Positions 10,896-23,479 of a DNA stretch of 64,000 bases are shown here, in pieces. Source of the DNA: Zanthoxylum bungeanum. Taxonomy: Eukaryota > Streptophyta > Magnoliopsida > Sapindales > Rutaceae. Below the pieces are notes generated by a model. It searched no databases and was not told the DNA's origin. It saw nothing but the letters and a program-made list of their open reading frames with translations. Positions within the stretch are counted from its first letter, which is position 1. Every line of letters starts with the position of its first letter. A program made the position numbers and the translations under genes. Location of the stretch: NCBI GenBank assembly GCA_019454045.1, contig SKCR01006516.1, positions 124,001-188,000 on the forward strand, in the 5' to 3' direction.

Positions 10896-11249
10896 GGGTC
10901 TATAGAGGTTAGTCTTGGTTCTTTGGGGAACCCATGCATTTACTTTAATATTTTTGTAAATGCAATCAAATATTTTTTGTCCTTTCCTATTGCATGCATG
11001 ACATGTGATATTTTCATCAAAAGTGACATGTGCATGAGAAGAGGATGCTTTTACAAAATAATTCTTCTAAAATATCCTTTTGATATAAGGCTTATATCCA
11101 AATCATTCTCTATTAAATGCACATCTTTGAGATTTTAGTAGCTTTACAAATTAAACGTAATCTGTAATTTTCTCAAAATATATATTCCTAAATGCAAGTT
11201 ACTAATTGATATACAAATATTAAATATAACTTACGATAAATAAAGAGTC
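10896..11249. other. AT-rich non-coding spacer
   Basis: No recognisable gene or repeat boundary. The open frame at 10923-11138 lacks any family signature. Confidence 0.4.
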
Positions 11250-12415
11250 AAGGGATATAGAAATTGACACTGATGATTTATAATGATTCGGCCAATAATG
11301 TCTACGTCCACTCCTTCAAGCCGCGCTTGAAGCTTTCCACTATGTCAAAGTGATCGCACACATTTTGCATGAAAGTTTTTTGTGGCTCAATTCAAACCAA
11401 GAGTTTTGTCCCTAGGTTCATCCCAAACCCTTACATAAAGAGTTTTATCCATAGGTTCACTCTTAAATCTTTATAATGAGTTTTATTTATAGGCTCACTC
11501 ACAAATCTTTTTATAAATCACCATTTTGAGTATGTCCACTCACAAAGTGATTTTCACAACCTCAAGTGTTTGAATATGAAAATTTATAACTCACTTTGGC
11601 ACTCACAAAAGATAAAAAGATTAAAGTTGTGAGTTTCTAACCTAAGTAAACCAAGTTCATTTAAAATATATGATGGTGAGGTGTGTGAGCTTTGATTATG
11701 ATGAGAGTATATGATGATAAAGTTTTAAGTTAACTATCTATTTTTGCGTTGAAAGAAAATGTGGGAAGATGTAAGAACTTGGAAAAAAATGAAATTAGGG
11801 CTCAATATATAGTGAAGGTGAAACAGTGCCTCAGCTTTCTGTCTGGGACCGGTATGTCTGTTTACAGGGACCGGTATGCCAGTCCTGTAATTCAAACGAC
11901 TATATGACCGTTGAAGGTGAAAGCACACATATTGGATTATTGACCGGTATGTCGATTAGCTCACCGATATGGGGATTGGTATGAATCGTCCCGATTCTAG
12001 TAGCTATGTAAACTTCAGGCTTACCGGTATGGTGGATCGGTATGGAGTAGCCCTGTTTCAGAGAGCATGAAAATCTGCCCAAGGTAGAGCAGAGTCATCA
12101 GTATGTCGGTGTGGGAGATTGGTATACCGGTCTCAGAGTAGAAAATACAGGATTTGAAGATTAAAACCATTTTACATATAACTATAATGCATCTATATGA
12201 ATGTGTATGAGTCTTATGAGCTTAAAGTACTTGAATTATACTCACTTACAATGAGGTCCCTAAACTATAAAACTATACTAGATATTATTCATTTGACGCT
12301 TGAGTCTTCACATCCATTTTGCTCTTTACGATAAATTTACTTCGACATATTTTTGTAAGTTCGCTAATGCGCGTTGAAATCTTCCACGTTGCATCATCAA
12401 AATCCATCAACCAAT
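11250..12415. repeat. Retroelement-derived repeat, long copy
   Basis: The longer partner of 8985-9395. Its middle, absent from the short copy, has three tcaca/cctagg/ggttca-type imperfect repeats (about 11395-11560) and the ACCGGTATG block at 11846-12150. LTR-like but without identifiable termini. Confidence 0.5.
11846..12150. repeat. Interspersed ACCGGTATG motif cluster
   Basis: The motif gaccggtatg or close variants occurs near 11848, 11870, 11941, 11962, 11975, 12022, 12036, 12099 and 12119, in a stretch otherwise of ordinary composition. Spacing is irregular, so this is not a simple tandem repeat. Function unknown. Confidence 0.7.
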
Positions 12416-12708
12416 AAAATTTTCACCAAATTTCAATTATAATATTAGGCCATTATTTTCAAATTCCAATTTGGAACAGTAAACAAATAAATTTCTATCA
12501 AATTTTTTCGACAATAACATACCACATTTTCAGCCAATAAACAAACAATTTTTTTAAAAAAAATGCTTATATCTCAACAAACTGTCCCATAATTGTCCTC
12601 ACAGCTTCAATTCTACAAATAAATATAAGAACACATTAAAAAACTACATAAGATAAATGTTTAATTTGAATTTCGTAAAAAAAGTATATTATCGGCCTGA
12701 TGATTTTA
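12416..12708. other. AT-rich sequence, nothing recognised
   Basis: Short A-rich stretch before a gypsy-like LTR start; no gene seen. Confidence 0.4.
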
Positions 12709-13115
12709 TGTAATATCCGGAGTTTTCGGAGCAGTTCTGGAAGGTTTCCGAATTAAAGTTTAAGTTTTGGAACCATATGATATTCAAAAATAAGAGTTTA
12801 TGTGTTGGAAAATAGGTCGGAATTTTTAAAGTGAAGCTTTGTCGTGTTGGAAAACATGTGGTTTCGAGAACTGGTTAAGTGATTTCTGTTTATTTTTTTA
12901 TATGTGGAAATTTTATTGTTTTGGCTATAAAAATAGAAAACGAACTCCGATTGAGCTTATTTTTAAACCATTAGACTCGTTTCTCTGAGACGAATAACTT
13001 TCGTGTTGACCACTCATTGAAATTTATATCGGAAAGGGCTTATAAAATATGAATTTCCAAGAAAACGCCATGGCAAAAGCCTATCAATAATTTTACGTGG
13101 GTCAAAATATAATCA
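12709..13115 (+). mobile_element. Gypsy-type LTR fragment
   Basis: Starts TGTAATATCCGGAG, resembling the TGTAACAYCC start of plant Tekay/Del-type LTRs. It resembles 13995-14370: both contain gttttgaaaa-taggt, aaccggtt/aactggtta, ctataaaaatagaaaa-gagct, ttgaaccattggactc and a gaaatttacatc block. The two copies flank copia remnants. Confidence 0.55.
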
Positions 13116-13419
13116 AACCAACCTTTATTATCTTCTATAACCCTAAAGATAATAAAGTGTTTGTATCAACAAGGAGTATTACATCAAAGAATGCAAACCT
13201 CATAGTTACATTGTACTTGAGGAATTACTTACGGGTTTAGTAAGTACACTGTCAATAATAATTGTTAACAATAACATAGTACCTTTAACATCTAAATGTC
13301 AAATGCACACATATCAAAATGATCTACCACTTGGATATAATGGGAAGGTTGTAAGTTGTCACCTCTAGTGTTGGTGTAAATGACTTATTGACCTATCGTA
13401 ATACAATGGATAATTCTAA

Positions 13420-13990
13420 TAAAGAGGAATGACTCAAAGTTATGAATCTCGAGATGGAGTTTATGTGCTCCAACCCAGTTGAGAATTTGTAAACCAACCT
13501 GATGGAGTAAAACATATAAGTTGTATGTGGGTCTATAAAAGGAAGAGAGAAGTAGATGGGAAAGTTCAGACCTTCAAAGATAGATTACTGTTAAAGTGTT
13601 ATACCTAGAAATAAAGAGTCGTTAATGTGAAGACTTCCTATATGATGTAACTAGAGAGATTAATAGCCTAAGGTCAACAAAAAAAGGTTCGAAAGCTAGA
13701 AAGGTCCATTTATGGACTCAATCAATCATCTCAATTTTGGAATATAAGATTTGATACAACAATCAAGTTTTATGATTTTGAGCAAACCGTAAATATGCCT
13801 TGTGTCTACAAGCACCTCATTGATAAGAATATAGTTTTTCTCATATTATACGTTGATTATATGACATAAGATGGAAAGGTATATTTATGGACTTAAGTAA
13901 GTATCTCGATCTTAGAATACAAGACATGATCAAACAATCAAGTCTTATGACTTTGAGCATAACGTTAATGAGCCTTCTGTTTGTAATATA
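13420..13990 (+). pseudogene. Ty1/copia reverse transcriptase remnant
   Basis: Frames broken by stops still show the copia RT order: EMEFMCSNPVE near 13452, CMWVYKRKREVDGKVQTFKD near 13523, then KVRKLERSIYGLNQSSQFWN near 13684 and FLILYVDYM at 13838-13866, a decayed form of the catalytic YVDD. A second, more decayed copy of the ERSIYGL segment follows at 13872-13985. The large gap between the first two blocks shows internal deletion. It cannot be active. Confidence 0.75.
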
Positions 13991-13994
13991 CATA

Positions 13995-16214
13995 ATTTAG
14001 AATACTTTCGAAAGATTTTCAGATCAAAATTTAGGTCTCAAAATGATACGATGTTGGAGAAAAAGAGTTTAAGTTTTGAAAAATAGGTTATAATATTTAA
14101 AATTGGAATTTCTTTGATTTGAAAATCGCGTAAATCGAAAGAACCGGTTACTCGAATTTCTTTATTTTTCTATATGTTGAAAGTTAATTTTTTCAACTAT
14201 AAAAATAGAAAATGAGCTCATATTAAGATGATTCTTGAACCATTGGACTCATATTTTCGAGATAAACAACATTCATGTTGAATATTTTTTGAAATTTACA
14301 TCAGAAGAGCTTTACAAATGTTAATTTCCGAAGAAGTGCAATGTTAGAGACCTATTTGCAATTTTTACAGAGACTGTATTGTAATTTTCAAAAAATATAC
14401 TGTAAATACCATGAAGTTTTCATAAATTACGAAATGGTCAGAAATTATAAAACTTCTTCTCCTGACCCCTCCCATACGTGAAGAAGAATATGGGCTTGTC
14501 CGTTGGCCATACGGTACCGCCGGCTGGTGCAATAGCCCAAATAGGTGCGCTTTGCCACCCTCCATGTAATGGTGGTCGGCGGCAGTCCCAATGTCACTGG
14601 AGATGGCCGAAAAATGGAGAAAATATGCTTGAGCTTCATATCTCAGTTTTGGCTCATTATTTCGATTCACTGTGAAACCCACCGAATCAAAACTCGTGGA
14701 ACGTACTACTGTAGTGTCAAATGACAATCAATTTTACGTAAAATGAATTAAAAATAAAAGGTGAACATTAATACCTATTTGCACAGTTTCTTCGATTTGA
14801 ATTATGTCAATTCCCACGCGTTCGTGGGAGCATTAAAAGTCTTCGGGTGCTTTCGAAATTTTGGTAAGACATCATGGTAAAATATTCACTATTTTAGTGT
14901 AGTTAGTTTATATATGGATGCTTCCAGTAGTTTCGTAACGTAATATATTGATATGTATAATTTTGAATGAGCTAGAATGTATTGAATTTGTGTTGTTGGC
15001 AAAATTCGTGTAAAATATGAGCTAATTAGATTGATCATGTGGATTTCACATACGTCGATGTTCTGATGAATTTAATTATAGATATGAGTTAATTATGATG
15101 ATATGATTATAATTAGATGATTTCAGAAATGTTCTGGAAGATTCATGATCATTCTGTAGCATTTTTTGGAAACTTTTTTAGAAGATTTTCTAGAAATGCA
15201 TAATTTGGGAAATCAAGCTAACTGGTCAATTTAGGATAGTGTATAATGATGAAATAAGAGTACTAGACTTGTTTTGGGTGGAACATGAACAATCCAAAAA
15301 CTTCCAGATTCATCCGCATTATTTTCAGACTTTTCAGAAGATTTTCTGAATTTTACTGGGAAACTGAATCTAATGCTTTGAATATGTTATACTTGATGTG
15401 TTAACAGTAATGAAACTAAAATCGTGGAAAATGGACTTGATTTGGTTGTTTTAAGAAAGTCAGAAAGTTGATATTTAGTTAGTTTTCCATAATGTAACAA
15501 CCCTAACCGTCCATGTTTTGTGTTATAGATGGAGGAAGAGAAATACTAATAAGGGACCGCAGCTAAGTACCTCACCATGGATTTACCTTGGATAAACATT
15601 ATAATAGTACGGATTAGTTGTAGATACATATTGGTGAGTGCTTAAATTATTATGTATAGATATAAGTTATTAGAAACATGAATTGAGAATTTCAAAAGTA
15701 GTATAGGTGTATGTAGAGTAGCATAACAATAGTATGATATATAAAATGTGTGTGTGTTCATATGTATGTATATGTGTGTATACGTCTACATGACTTTTAA
15801 CAATTATATTTGTAAAAGGAATTTATTAGTAATAGATTGAAAACTAGAACTTGACTACCAAGTTTAGATATTGAGTTAATGTAAATGACTTTGATAATTA
15901 TAACGTCATAGCTATGAGTATCCCGATGTTGGGAATCAGAATTCGATATAGTAGAATGTAGTTGCTCTTTAAAGAGTATAGACATTGATATATGTATTTG
16001 AACTCCATATCGAAATGTTTGTGTGAAGTTTTTGTGTTTGATCTGTGATGATGATGACATGTTTAATGTTTGATATATGGTTGAGACTTTGATGTGATGT
16101 GTTTCAAACACTCACCTCAGCATGTATAGCACACTGTCAGTTATGATTTAGATTTAAAGTTTCGTACATTTTCAGCCAAAGTCAAATTTTAGTACACGAG
16201 TTTTAGAAACATTT
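13995..16214 (+). mobile_element. Gypsy-type LTR sequence, interrupted
   Basis: Related to 12709-13115 at its start. It continues through non-coding sequence with LTR-like features, including acgcgttcgtgggagcatt near 14818, tgtaacaaccctaaccg near 15494 and cacctcagcatgtatagcac near 16112, which resembles cacctcagtatgtaacttg in the LTR at 49186. The open frames around 14365-14727 have no domain. It breaks at about 16215 where Athila-derived sequence begins and seems to resume near 18084. Confidence 0.5.
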
Positions 16215-16734
16215 TCAGAAATACTTTGAAATAGATTTCAATTCTATTTTTGCCTGAAATAGTTCTGATCCAAGTGTGGAGCCAGTTGTATAAAATGTTG
16301 TCCCTAGTGGAGGAGTTATAGTCTCGTGAGGGCTTACAACAACGATACCCACAAACGTTTTACAAAAGTAAAAAGATAATAAAACTAATGCACACAAAAG
16401 CAAAAAGACAAGAGAAAAGAGAATACAGAATTTAGTGACTAATCAGGTGAAACTTTTACTCCAAGTTACTAGTTGTTTTATTTCTTTCTAAATTGCTGAA
16501 TAAGTAAATTCTCCGATTATATTTACCATTCTCCATATGAATTTACCACATCAATCTTATTGGTGATCAGACAACAAGAAACATTAAGCTTAAGACTTAA
16601 TAAGTAAACCTTTAAATTACCCAAACTATAAAATAACCCCTTATAAACCGGTGATATTAGAATTCATCACAACCCCAGATAACTAACACATAACTAGGGC
16701 TAGTAAAAACTTAAATAAAATAAAAGACATAAAG

Positions 16735-16893
16735 TAAAATGCTGAAAAGTAAATGACGGAAAGTAAATGCTGAAAGTAAATTGCTGAAAAGTAAATGCTG
16801 AAAGTAAAATGCTGAAAGTAAATTGCTGAAAAGTAAATGCTGAAAGTAAATTGCTGAAAAGTAAATGCTGAAAGTAAATTGCTGAAAAGTAAA
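16735..16893. repeat. Minisatellite of GTAAATGCTGAAA-type units
   Basis: About eleven tandem 13-15-bp units alternate between gtaaatgctgaaa and gtaaattgctgaaaa, giving a higher-order period near 28 bp. More scattered units (gtaaaaactgaaa) occur near 17260-17370. They lie inside the minus-strand Athila LTR remnant. The open frames they create are repeat artefacts. Confidence 0.9.
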
Positions 16894-17004
16894 TAAAGTA
16901 AAAGTACAATAAAAGAAAATGCTGAGGTAAAAGGATCCACTTTTATTACTTCTATTTTAGATATCTCCCTTAATATAATATATTAACTTTGCATGATAAT
17001 TACC

Positions 17005-17150
17005 AACCAGCCATATAGGCGATATCCAGATTAAGTCAAATTAATAATTAATTACCAACCGACCAATCAGGCGGTATCCAGTTTAGTCAGGTTAAAACCA
17101 ATTTAAATAATTACCAACCGACCAATATGGCGGTATCCTCGTTAAGTCAG
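17005..17150 (-). repeat. LTR internal repeats containing ACCGACCA...GGCGGTATCC
   Basis: Three units of roughly 60-65 bp, each with taattaccaaccgaccaat-nggcggtatcc and a gttaagtcagg segment. On the minus strand this is the same module as gataccgcctttatggtcgg in the LTRs at 22384, 29830, 42825 and 44384. Confidence 0.8.
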
Positions 17151-18083
17151 GTTTTAACTAGTTTATATATTATAATTAAGGAAGATTAATCTAAATATTA
17201 GTAATAAAAGTTTTACCTTTTACCCCAGCAAAGGGGAGTTACCTCCTCATTACTGAAAAGTAAAAACTGAAAATTAAAGAAAGAAAAGTACTGTGCGTAA
17301 AAGTAAATTGCAGAAAGTAAAAACTGAAAAGTAAAGAAAAGAAAGTGCGAAAGCGGAAATTAATTACTGAAAGCTGTAAATAAACAAACAAGATACAATC
17401 TTCTTAGTATTCTTAAGGAATTCCTTAGAAGAAAGTATGAATTTTACAAATGAAATGGCTTGGTATTTATAGGTAAAATTTTGCCTCCATCAAATCATCC
17501 ACCAAATCAATTATTACTTGCTCCACTAATTGCTCCACCAAATCCATTATTAATTGCTCCACTAATCTCTAATCATGTTTGGTGATGATTTGATAATTTT
17601 TATTATTTATTTATTAATTTATGTTTTGCTTTGAAAATGATTGAAAGTGACTTTAATAATTACACACAACACACTTCTGGATAGTTCATCAATTGCGGGC
17701 ATGAAATCTTCAGAATTCGAAATTATTTTGTCTTTCAAAGTTGTAGATCTTTGAGTCTTCTTTAATCTGGAACTTGAATAAGCTCAATCCGATATCAGAG
17801 TAAAAAGTTATGCCCAAAATACGACAGATGCACAAAACTGGAATTTCTAAAACTGCAATTCGTTAAAACGCCCTTTCAAGTTTCCAATCTCCAAAACTAA
17901 TATGTCAAGTCCAATTTTTGCCCTTATTTGACCCATATTTTGTCCTAAATGATTTCATTAAGTCCCAATATTATTTTATCTGCAAAATAAACTAAAATAT
18001 ATCAAAACGTTCATCAAACCCGAGAAACTAAACAAAATATTAAGTAAAAGGGGCGGTAAATATTGATATATTTTCCGCTCATC

Positions 18084-18858
18084 AAATGTGCTGTTATGTT
18101 TGATGATTTGTGTGCACATTTTGCATCATGGATGTATTTATTGAAATGGGCACATACCCGCTTTATATGTACGTGATGACTGGGATGTCATAAGCTCGTA
18201 GTTGAGTATGGTTTATTGAGCCGATCTGAATATAGATGGTTGCATTGCATTACATGAAATACATGTTCATATGGTTGCTCTAATAATGAATACACATTTT
18301 GCATACCTAGAGAGAGATCCAGTGCACATGGTAGATACAAATTTGGAGCTTGGTAGACGATGATACGTAATGCCCATAGACTTTAGTTCAGACTTGAATT
18401 CAGGACTAATGGGACGACGATACAAACACCATTGGATCTTAGTTTCAGTGTCACGGGGATGGCGATACGTAACACCATATGACACTAGTTATGTGTTTAG
18501 GGAGATAGCGACATGTAGCTCTTCTAAACATCATATTTTTACAGAGGTTTTCCAGATAGGTGTTTAGGGGGATGGTAATACTTAACAACTATAATTTCAT
18601 GTTTTTACAATGACTTTCTAAGTTTTTACAACGACTTTTTAAGTTTTCAGATAAAAGGATATCTAGAAAGTTTTATACAATTTCTAACAATAGAGATTTA
18701 AATGTTTACACTGAGTTTTACAGTTTTCAGATTCAAAAGTTTAGACAAGGCTTTTATAGTTTTCCCAAGGTACCGAGTTTTTGATTTCACTAGTTATGAA
18801 ATCCGTCGTTTTGAAATTGATTTCATCAATTTTATTGAACTTTTCATGATGATCCTTC
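18084..18858 (+). mobile_element. Gypsy-type LTR sequence with gatacgtaac repeats
   Basis: Contains the units gacgatgatacgtaatgccc, ggacgacgatacaaacacc and ggatggcgatacgtaacacc at 18356-18480, closely matching 50980-51215 of the LTR that starts at 49186. This supports a Tekay/Del-like LTR continuing from before the Athila remnant. It breaks near 18859. Confidence 0.6.
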
Positions 18859-20170
18859 TTGATAAGTGTGATTTATACCCACTTATTCATACATTCTTAG
18901 CTTATTATTTTATTAGGTTTTGTGCTATTTTACGTGTTTTGTAGTTTTTTTTTTTGTTTTATTGATATGAATCATTAGAGCATGGATCTTGGGGTAAATA
19001 GACATGTTTTGGGAGCTTAAAGATACAAAGGAAGCAAGCCCCCAAGGCAAAATATGTGAAACCACACATCCTGGCAGATGAGCTAGCGTCGCGACTCCAG
19101 AAGTGACATCGCGACTCCACTAGCCATGAACAAACACAAAAAATTTTCAGGGAAGCTGGCATCGCGACGCCCCGAACGATTTTCAGACTAGAAAATCCAT
19201 TTTCTACACGTAGAAGGACTCCAGAACTTCCCTATAAATACATAGTGCATCCAAAACCCTAGAGGGGGAATGATACACAACAAGAGAACTCAAAACATAT
19301 AATTTAGAGAGATCCAACGAGAGGATTGAAGAGCGACAAGATGAGATGAATGCGGTGACATCAGAAAATGATATGATTCGATTCAGGTTTTATCTTATAG
19401 TTTCATTCTTTAAAATCTAATGATTTCCAATATGTTATTGACTTCATTTTTATTATTCTTTTATTTAGTCATGAATTAAATTTCTTATTCAGAGGATGAT
19501 GTATCATATGCTTGAATCTATGTGTTTGATTGCCAATTAATTATTATGAAGGCTTAAATAAGTTCATTTATATTTTATTGTGTTTAATGGTTATTGCAGG
19601 TCACAAATTAGATGATTCCATGTTTTGAATCTATCACTCAGGAGAGGGGATTTTGAATATGATCTAGAAAATATAACATAGGAATTTTATAGAGTTCGAG
19701 AGGCCTATAATTCCTTTGAAATCGTTAACAAAGAATCATATAGCGTAATGAATTGTTAATTACTAGATTTTTATAGGGATATCAAAATCGATAATTAATA
19801 ATATTTTCACTCGACACTCGGGAGAGAGAATAGAATAATTTAGGATTGTTGGCTTATAAACTAAGAAATTGAGTAATAATTGATTGGCATAACAAATACA
19901 AATGGGATAGTTAGGTGAAATCACACTCTAGAATTTATCTCACCATGGTTTTTCTTAATTAAAATATTTTGACTTTTCGCTTCTTTAGTTTTTGATTTTA
20001 ATTTAGTTTAATTTAAATGATTTCTAAATAAAGTTAAGTTTATTAATTATGATATTTAGTATGAATTTAATTTCAATCCATGTGGTTTTGACACACTTGT
20101 TTATCCTTTACTAAAACTTGACACCGTATACTTGTGGTATGATAATCTCGCAATACTTTTGCATAACTGT
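18859..20170 (+). mobile_element. LTR-like insertion starting TGATAAGTGTG, possibly a solo LTR
   Basis: Starts TGATAAGTGTGATTTATACC, as many Athila/Tat-group LTRs do. It has a TATA-like ccctataaatacatag at 19230-19245 preceded by a cluster of cgtcgcgact motifs (19086-19160). From about 19380 it is AT-rich and non-coding. The right end is uncertain. Flanking sequence on both sides looks like the same gypsy LTR, so this is a nested insertion. Confidence 0.55.
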
Positions 20171-21183
20171 TTAGTTTTATAAGATAATCGATTTCCAACA
20201 TATTATGAGACTGAAATTTTATATATTAAATTTCGACATTACTTGATTTTATATACCACCACAGATTTCAAATTCAGTTTTACTCATAGTTGATTTCGAT
20301 ATTTTCCGACAAATGAGTTTTCTTACTTTAGAGAACCTATCTAGTTTTCAAAGATGTTTTAAAATTTTATGGTCTTTAGATATAATGACACCAAATTTTA
20401 TACACACTTTGTTCCATGGGGCTAGGTACAGCTATCCCCTCATCTTGATACAGCCACAAGATGTAGATCATGTACAATTAGTCCACATATCCGGTGGAGG
20501 TATCTTTCTGAATATGGACTTTTCTAGATTCAGTGTATATATGTTGTGGTTATGGATGTGGATGATGCATGAACATAGTTTCTAAGATTTTTAGGTTTTA
20601 GTTGTAGAGAAAAATTTTCAATTTTAGTTTTTAGGGACAATGATGGATTTCAGAAATCTCAGATTCAAGATTAAATGACATGATCAGAAAGTCTATGTAT
20701 AAGGTCAGTTACATTTAGTTCTTATTTGATGAATTAAATGATAGTATGCAATAAGTCATGTACTTTTATGATTTTATGTGTTAGAAACGGTTAAGTTTTC
20801 GACATTTATCTCATCAGAATATAGTTTAAGAGGATTCCAATGGATGAAATCGAGTTTGGGTATCTTTTATCACCATAAAGGTTAGTAATTCAGTAGATTA
20901 GCTTATATGTGTGGGAAAGTTAAGTATATCTACATGTGTGTGTTTACTATTTATGTATATAATAGTTTATTTGATGTTTACTTAAGACGTGAGATACTGA
21001 GTTTTTTTAGCTTACACAATAATAGTTTATTTGTTTTTCGGGTTTGCGACGGACTTGAAGAGTGAATAGTGTTTCGGTGAAGACTTTGAACACAGTGGAT
21101 TGCCCCATTTGCAGTCAAGGATGTCATAGAGTTATTGTATAGTCTTAGGTCAAGTTCTGAGTTTTCACCACCATGGTTGTATT
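20171..21183 (+). mobile_element. Gypsy-type LTR sequence, resumed
   Basis: Non-coding sequence rich in gttttcag/tttagattt phrases like 18600-18770, probably the distal part of the interrupted gypsy LTR. Ends where a new LTR start (TGTTGGAG) appears at 21184. Confidence 0.4.
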
Positions 21184-21620
21184 TGTTGGAGTTGGTGCTT
21201 GAAACGTCAATCTGAATAATATATTGTATATTATATTTTATTATTTACTAATAAAATAACTACAATTTCATTTTAAATCTTATTAATGGCAATGTCATTA
21301 TGCATATTATATTAATATATAAATATACTAAGATTGACATCGACCTTATAATAGTTATGTAGTAATACAGGATATTGGGTGGTCTGATATTGAGATAATG
21401 TTACTATTATAAACTATTCTTAAATTAAATATTCCTAGTTGTTGGTTTTGGAATACGGTCAAATTTTTATAACCTAGAAGACTAACATGTCGTATATTAG
21501 AATTGGAGTTCCAATGGTTTAACCCAATATACCATGAGAAAAGGAAGCTCGTATAGACATGTGGGTATTCGCTGGAGCGAATACTGAATGACTCATAGGT
21601 GATTCCTAATAGTTGAAAGT
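21184..21620 (+). mobile_element. LTR fragment, probably copia, split by the Athila element
   Basis: Begins TGTTGGAGTTGGTGC. The last five bases, aaagt (21616-21620), recur at 30812-30816 after the Athila element, and 30817-30940 looks like the continuation, so the Athila insertion split it. The copia assignment rests only on the TGTTGG start. Confidence 0.5.
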
Positions 21621-23371
21621 TGATAAGCAGAAAATATATCAATATTTACCGCCACTTTTACTTAATATTTTGTATAGTTTCTCGAGTTTTTGAATATTTT
21701 GATGTGCTTTGTGTATTTTGTAGATAAATAAGGTTTCAGGACTCACTGGAATCAAATTAGGGCCAAAACAACGAAAAACAGACAAAAAGGGCAAAATTAT
21801 CATTTACGCGTCATGACGCATAAAACTCTCTTCGTCACGACGTACGAGCATTACTGTGCTACCGACACTCATCATCGCCACGTCAGCACCATCTCATCAC
21901 TTATGTCATCATGACGTCATCACAATAATTCACTCTGCCGACTCACGTCATTGCTTACGTCAGCATGATATCAGCGTCACGACACGCATAACTTCATGCG
22001 TCCCGATGCCGAGCCAATAATTCTACCGATAGCCACGTGTCATCATCTTATCAAACCTTATACACGTGTCAAGCATCAACGGCGTGTCGCGACACGCAAG
22101 GCAAAAGTTTACCTATAAATTGAGGCCGAAATCAGAAGGAAAATTCATACATTATTCTGGGGATTTCCTTAAGAATAATAAGAAAATTGTATCTTGTTTG
22201 TTTATTTACAGTTTTCTTGTATTTAATTTTTATTTTAAGCAATAGATCTTTCTTTATTTTACTTTTCAGTATGAGTAGGTAACTTCCCTCTGCTGGGGTG
22301 AAAGGTAAAGCTTTTATTTTTATAATTTAGATTAATCTCCCTTTGTTATATTGTTATAGTATATAAACTATCTTAAGACTTGACTTAATGAGATACTGCC
22401 TTTATGGTCGGTTGGACTTAAATAAATTGATTTTAACCTTACTTAATGGGATACTGCCTTTATGGTCGGTTGGAATTAATCATAAATTTGACTTAATCAG
22501 GATACCGCATATATGGTCGGTTGGTAATGTCATGCAATTTATATATTATAATAAGACATATATCAAAAGTAGAAATAATAAAAGTGGATCATTTAACCCT
22601 ATCATTTTCTTTTATTGTTAATTTATCCTTTATTTTCCAAGTTTACTTTATGTCATTTACTTTATTTAAGTTCTTACTAGTCCTAGATATGTGTTGTAAC
22701 TAAATACCATATCTGGGTTTGTGATGAATTCCAATATCACCATTTTATAAGTTGGTTATTTTATGTTTTGGGTAATATATTGATTTATTTATTGAGTCTT
22801 AATCTTAATGCTTCTTATTAACTAGTCACTAATAAGATTGATTTGGTAAACTTAAAATAAACTCACGATCTCACCTTGGGGCAAATGATCCTTAGGTTGA
22901 TTTCCTTCCAGGATAGACATATACTTTTCGGGCGGGGGTAGCCACAATTGGAACTTAATCTTAATGAATTCAGATAATTTGGTTAACATAGACATATGAT
23001 TAATTGGATTAGTTTGGGTGTTTGCATCTGACCATCGACAAAGGCTTTTGCATATTTTCATGTTACAAGTTAATAAACCGATATATTACACAAACATGAG
23101 ATAATCACTTCATCTTTAAAAGATATTGGAAGGATTCACAACCCTAGATAGTTTCATAATATTGAATTTCCTTAAATTTACTTTCGCACTGTTTTATTTA
23201 CTTGTTTTAGATAAAAATCAACATCCAATCAACAATTAATCTATTAGATACTTGTAAACTTTTAGCTTCACAAATTGATAGCCTATGTATTAAGTCCTCG
23301 TGAGATCGATACATTTTATACTACTTGAGCGATACGTGCGCTTGTGTAACATGTGTGTTTACCACCAATCA
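21621..23371 (+). repeat. 5' LTR of the Athila-type element
   Basis: Starts TGATAAGC and ends ACCAATCA. U3 holds a cluster of decayed GCGTCGCGACGC palindromes (21806-22096) and then a TATA box, tataaat at 22114-22120. Downstream are three gatactgcctttatggtcgg-type units (22390-22525). It aligns along its length with 29084-30811, apart from small indels; the segment acttgacaaaggaattttag near 30260 is absent here. Confidence 0.93.
22384..22530 (+). repeat. LTR internal ~57-bp repeats, three units
   Basis: Each unit carries gacttaat-gataccgc-tatatggtcggttgg. This copy has three, the 3' LTR two, 42825-42960 four and 44384-44520 three, so the module has a variable number between LTRs. Confidence 0.8.
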
Positions 23372-23377
23372 AGTTTT

Positions 23378-23395
23378 TGGCGTCGTTGCCGGGGA
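23378..23395 (+). promoter_or_regulatory. Primer binding site, tRNA-Asp type
   Basis: tggcgtcgttgccgggga differs by one base from the 18-nt sequence complementary to the tRNA-Asp 3' end used by Athila elements. It lies 6 bp inside the 5' LTR end. Confidence 0.85.
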
Positions 23396-23479
23396 CTTAT
23401 TTATCTTTTACTATTAATTTTGGGGTTAGATACATTTACTTGTGTCTAATTTATTTTTACTTATTATTTTTGTTTTCTT

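Larger units (their letters stand above)
16215..18083 (-). mobile_element. Athila-type LTR remnant fused to its 3' internal region
   Basis: The minus strand starts TGATGAGCGGAAAATATATC at 18083, the same start as the LTRs at 41969 and, with decay, 21621 and 29084. A TATA-like ctataaata lies at 17463-17472. The LTR match ends near 16545. Left of that, the minus strand matches the region upstream of the 3' LTR of the 21621-30811 element (compare 28720-28930: gagaatggtaaa-ataatc-gagaatttactta, then gtttgt-ggtatc-tcg-tgtaagcc). LTR and internal sequence have therefore been joined by recombination. Confidence 0.7.

Noticed and set aside
14365..14727. Overlapping 60-120-aa ORFs on both strands
   Set aside because: GC-richer patch of LTR sequence; no domain, and mutually exclusive frames are equally open.
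16683..16940. FTFQQFTFSIYF-type repetitive proteins
   Set aside because: Product of the GTAAATGCTGAAA minisatellite being open in several frames; no start context or homology.
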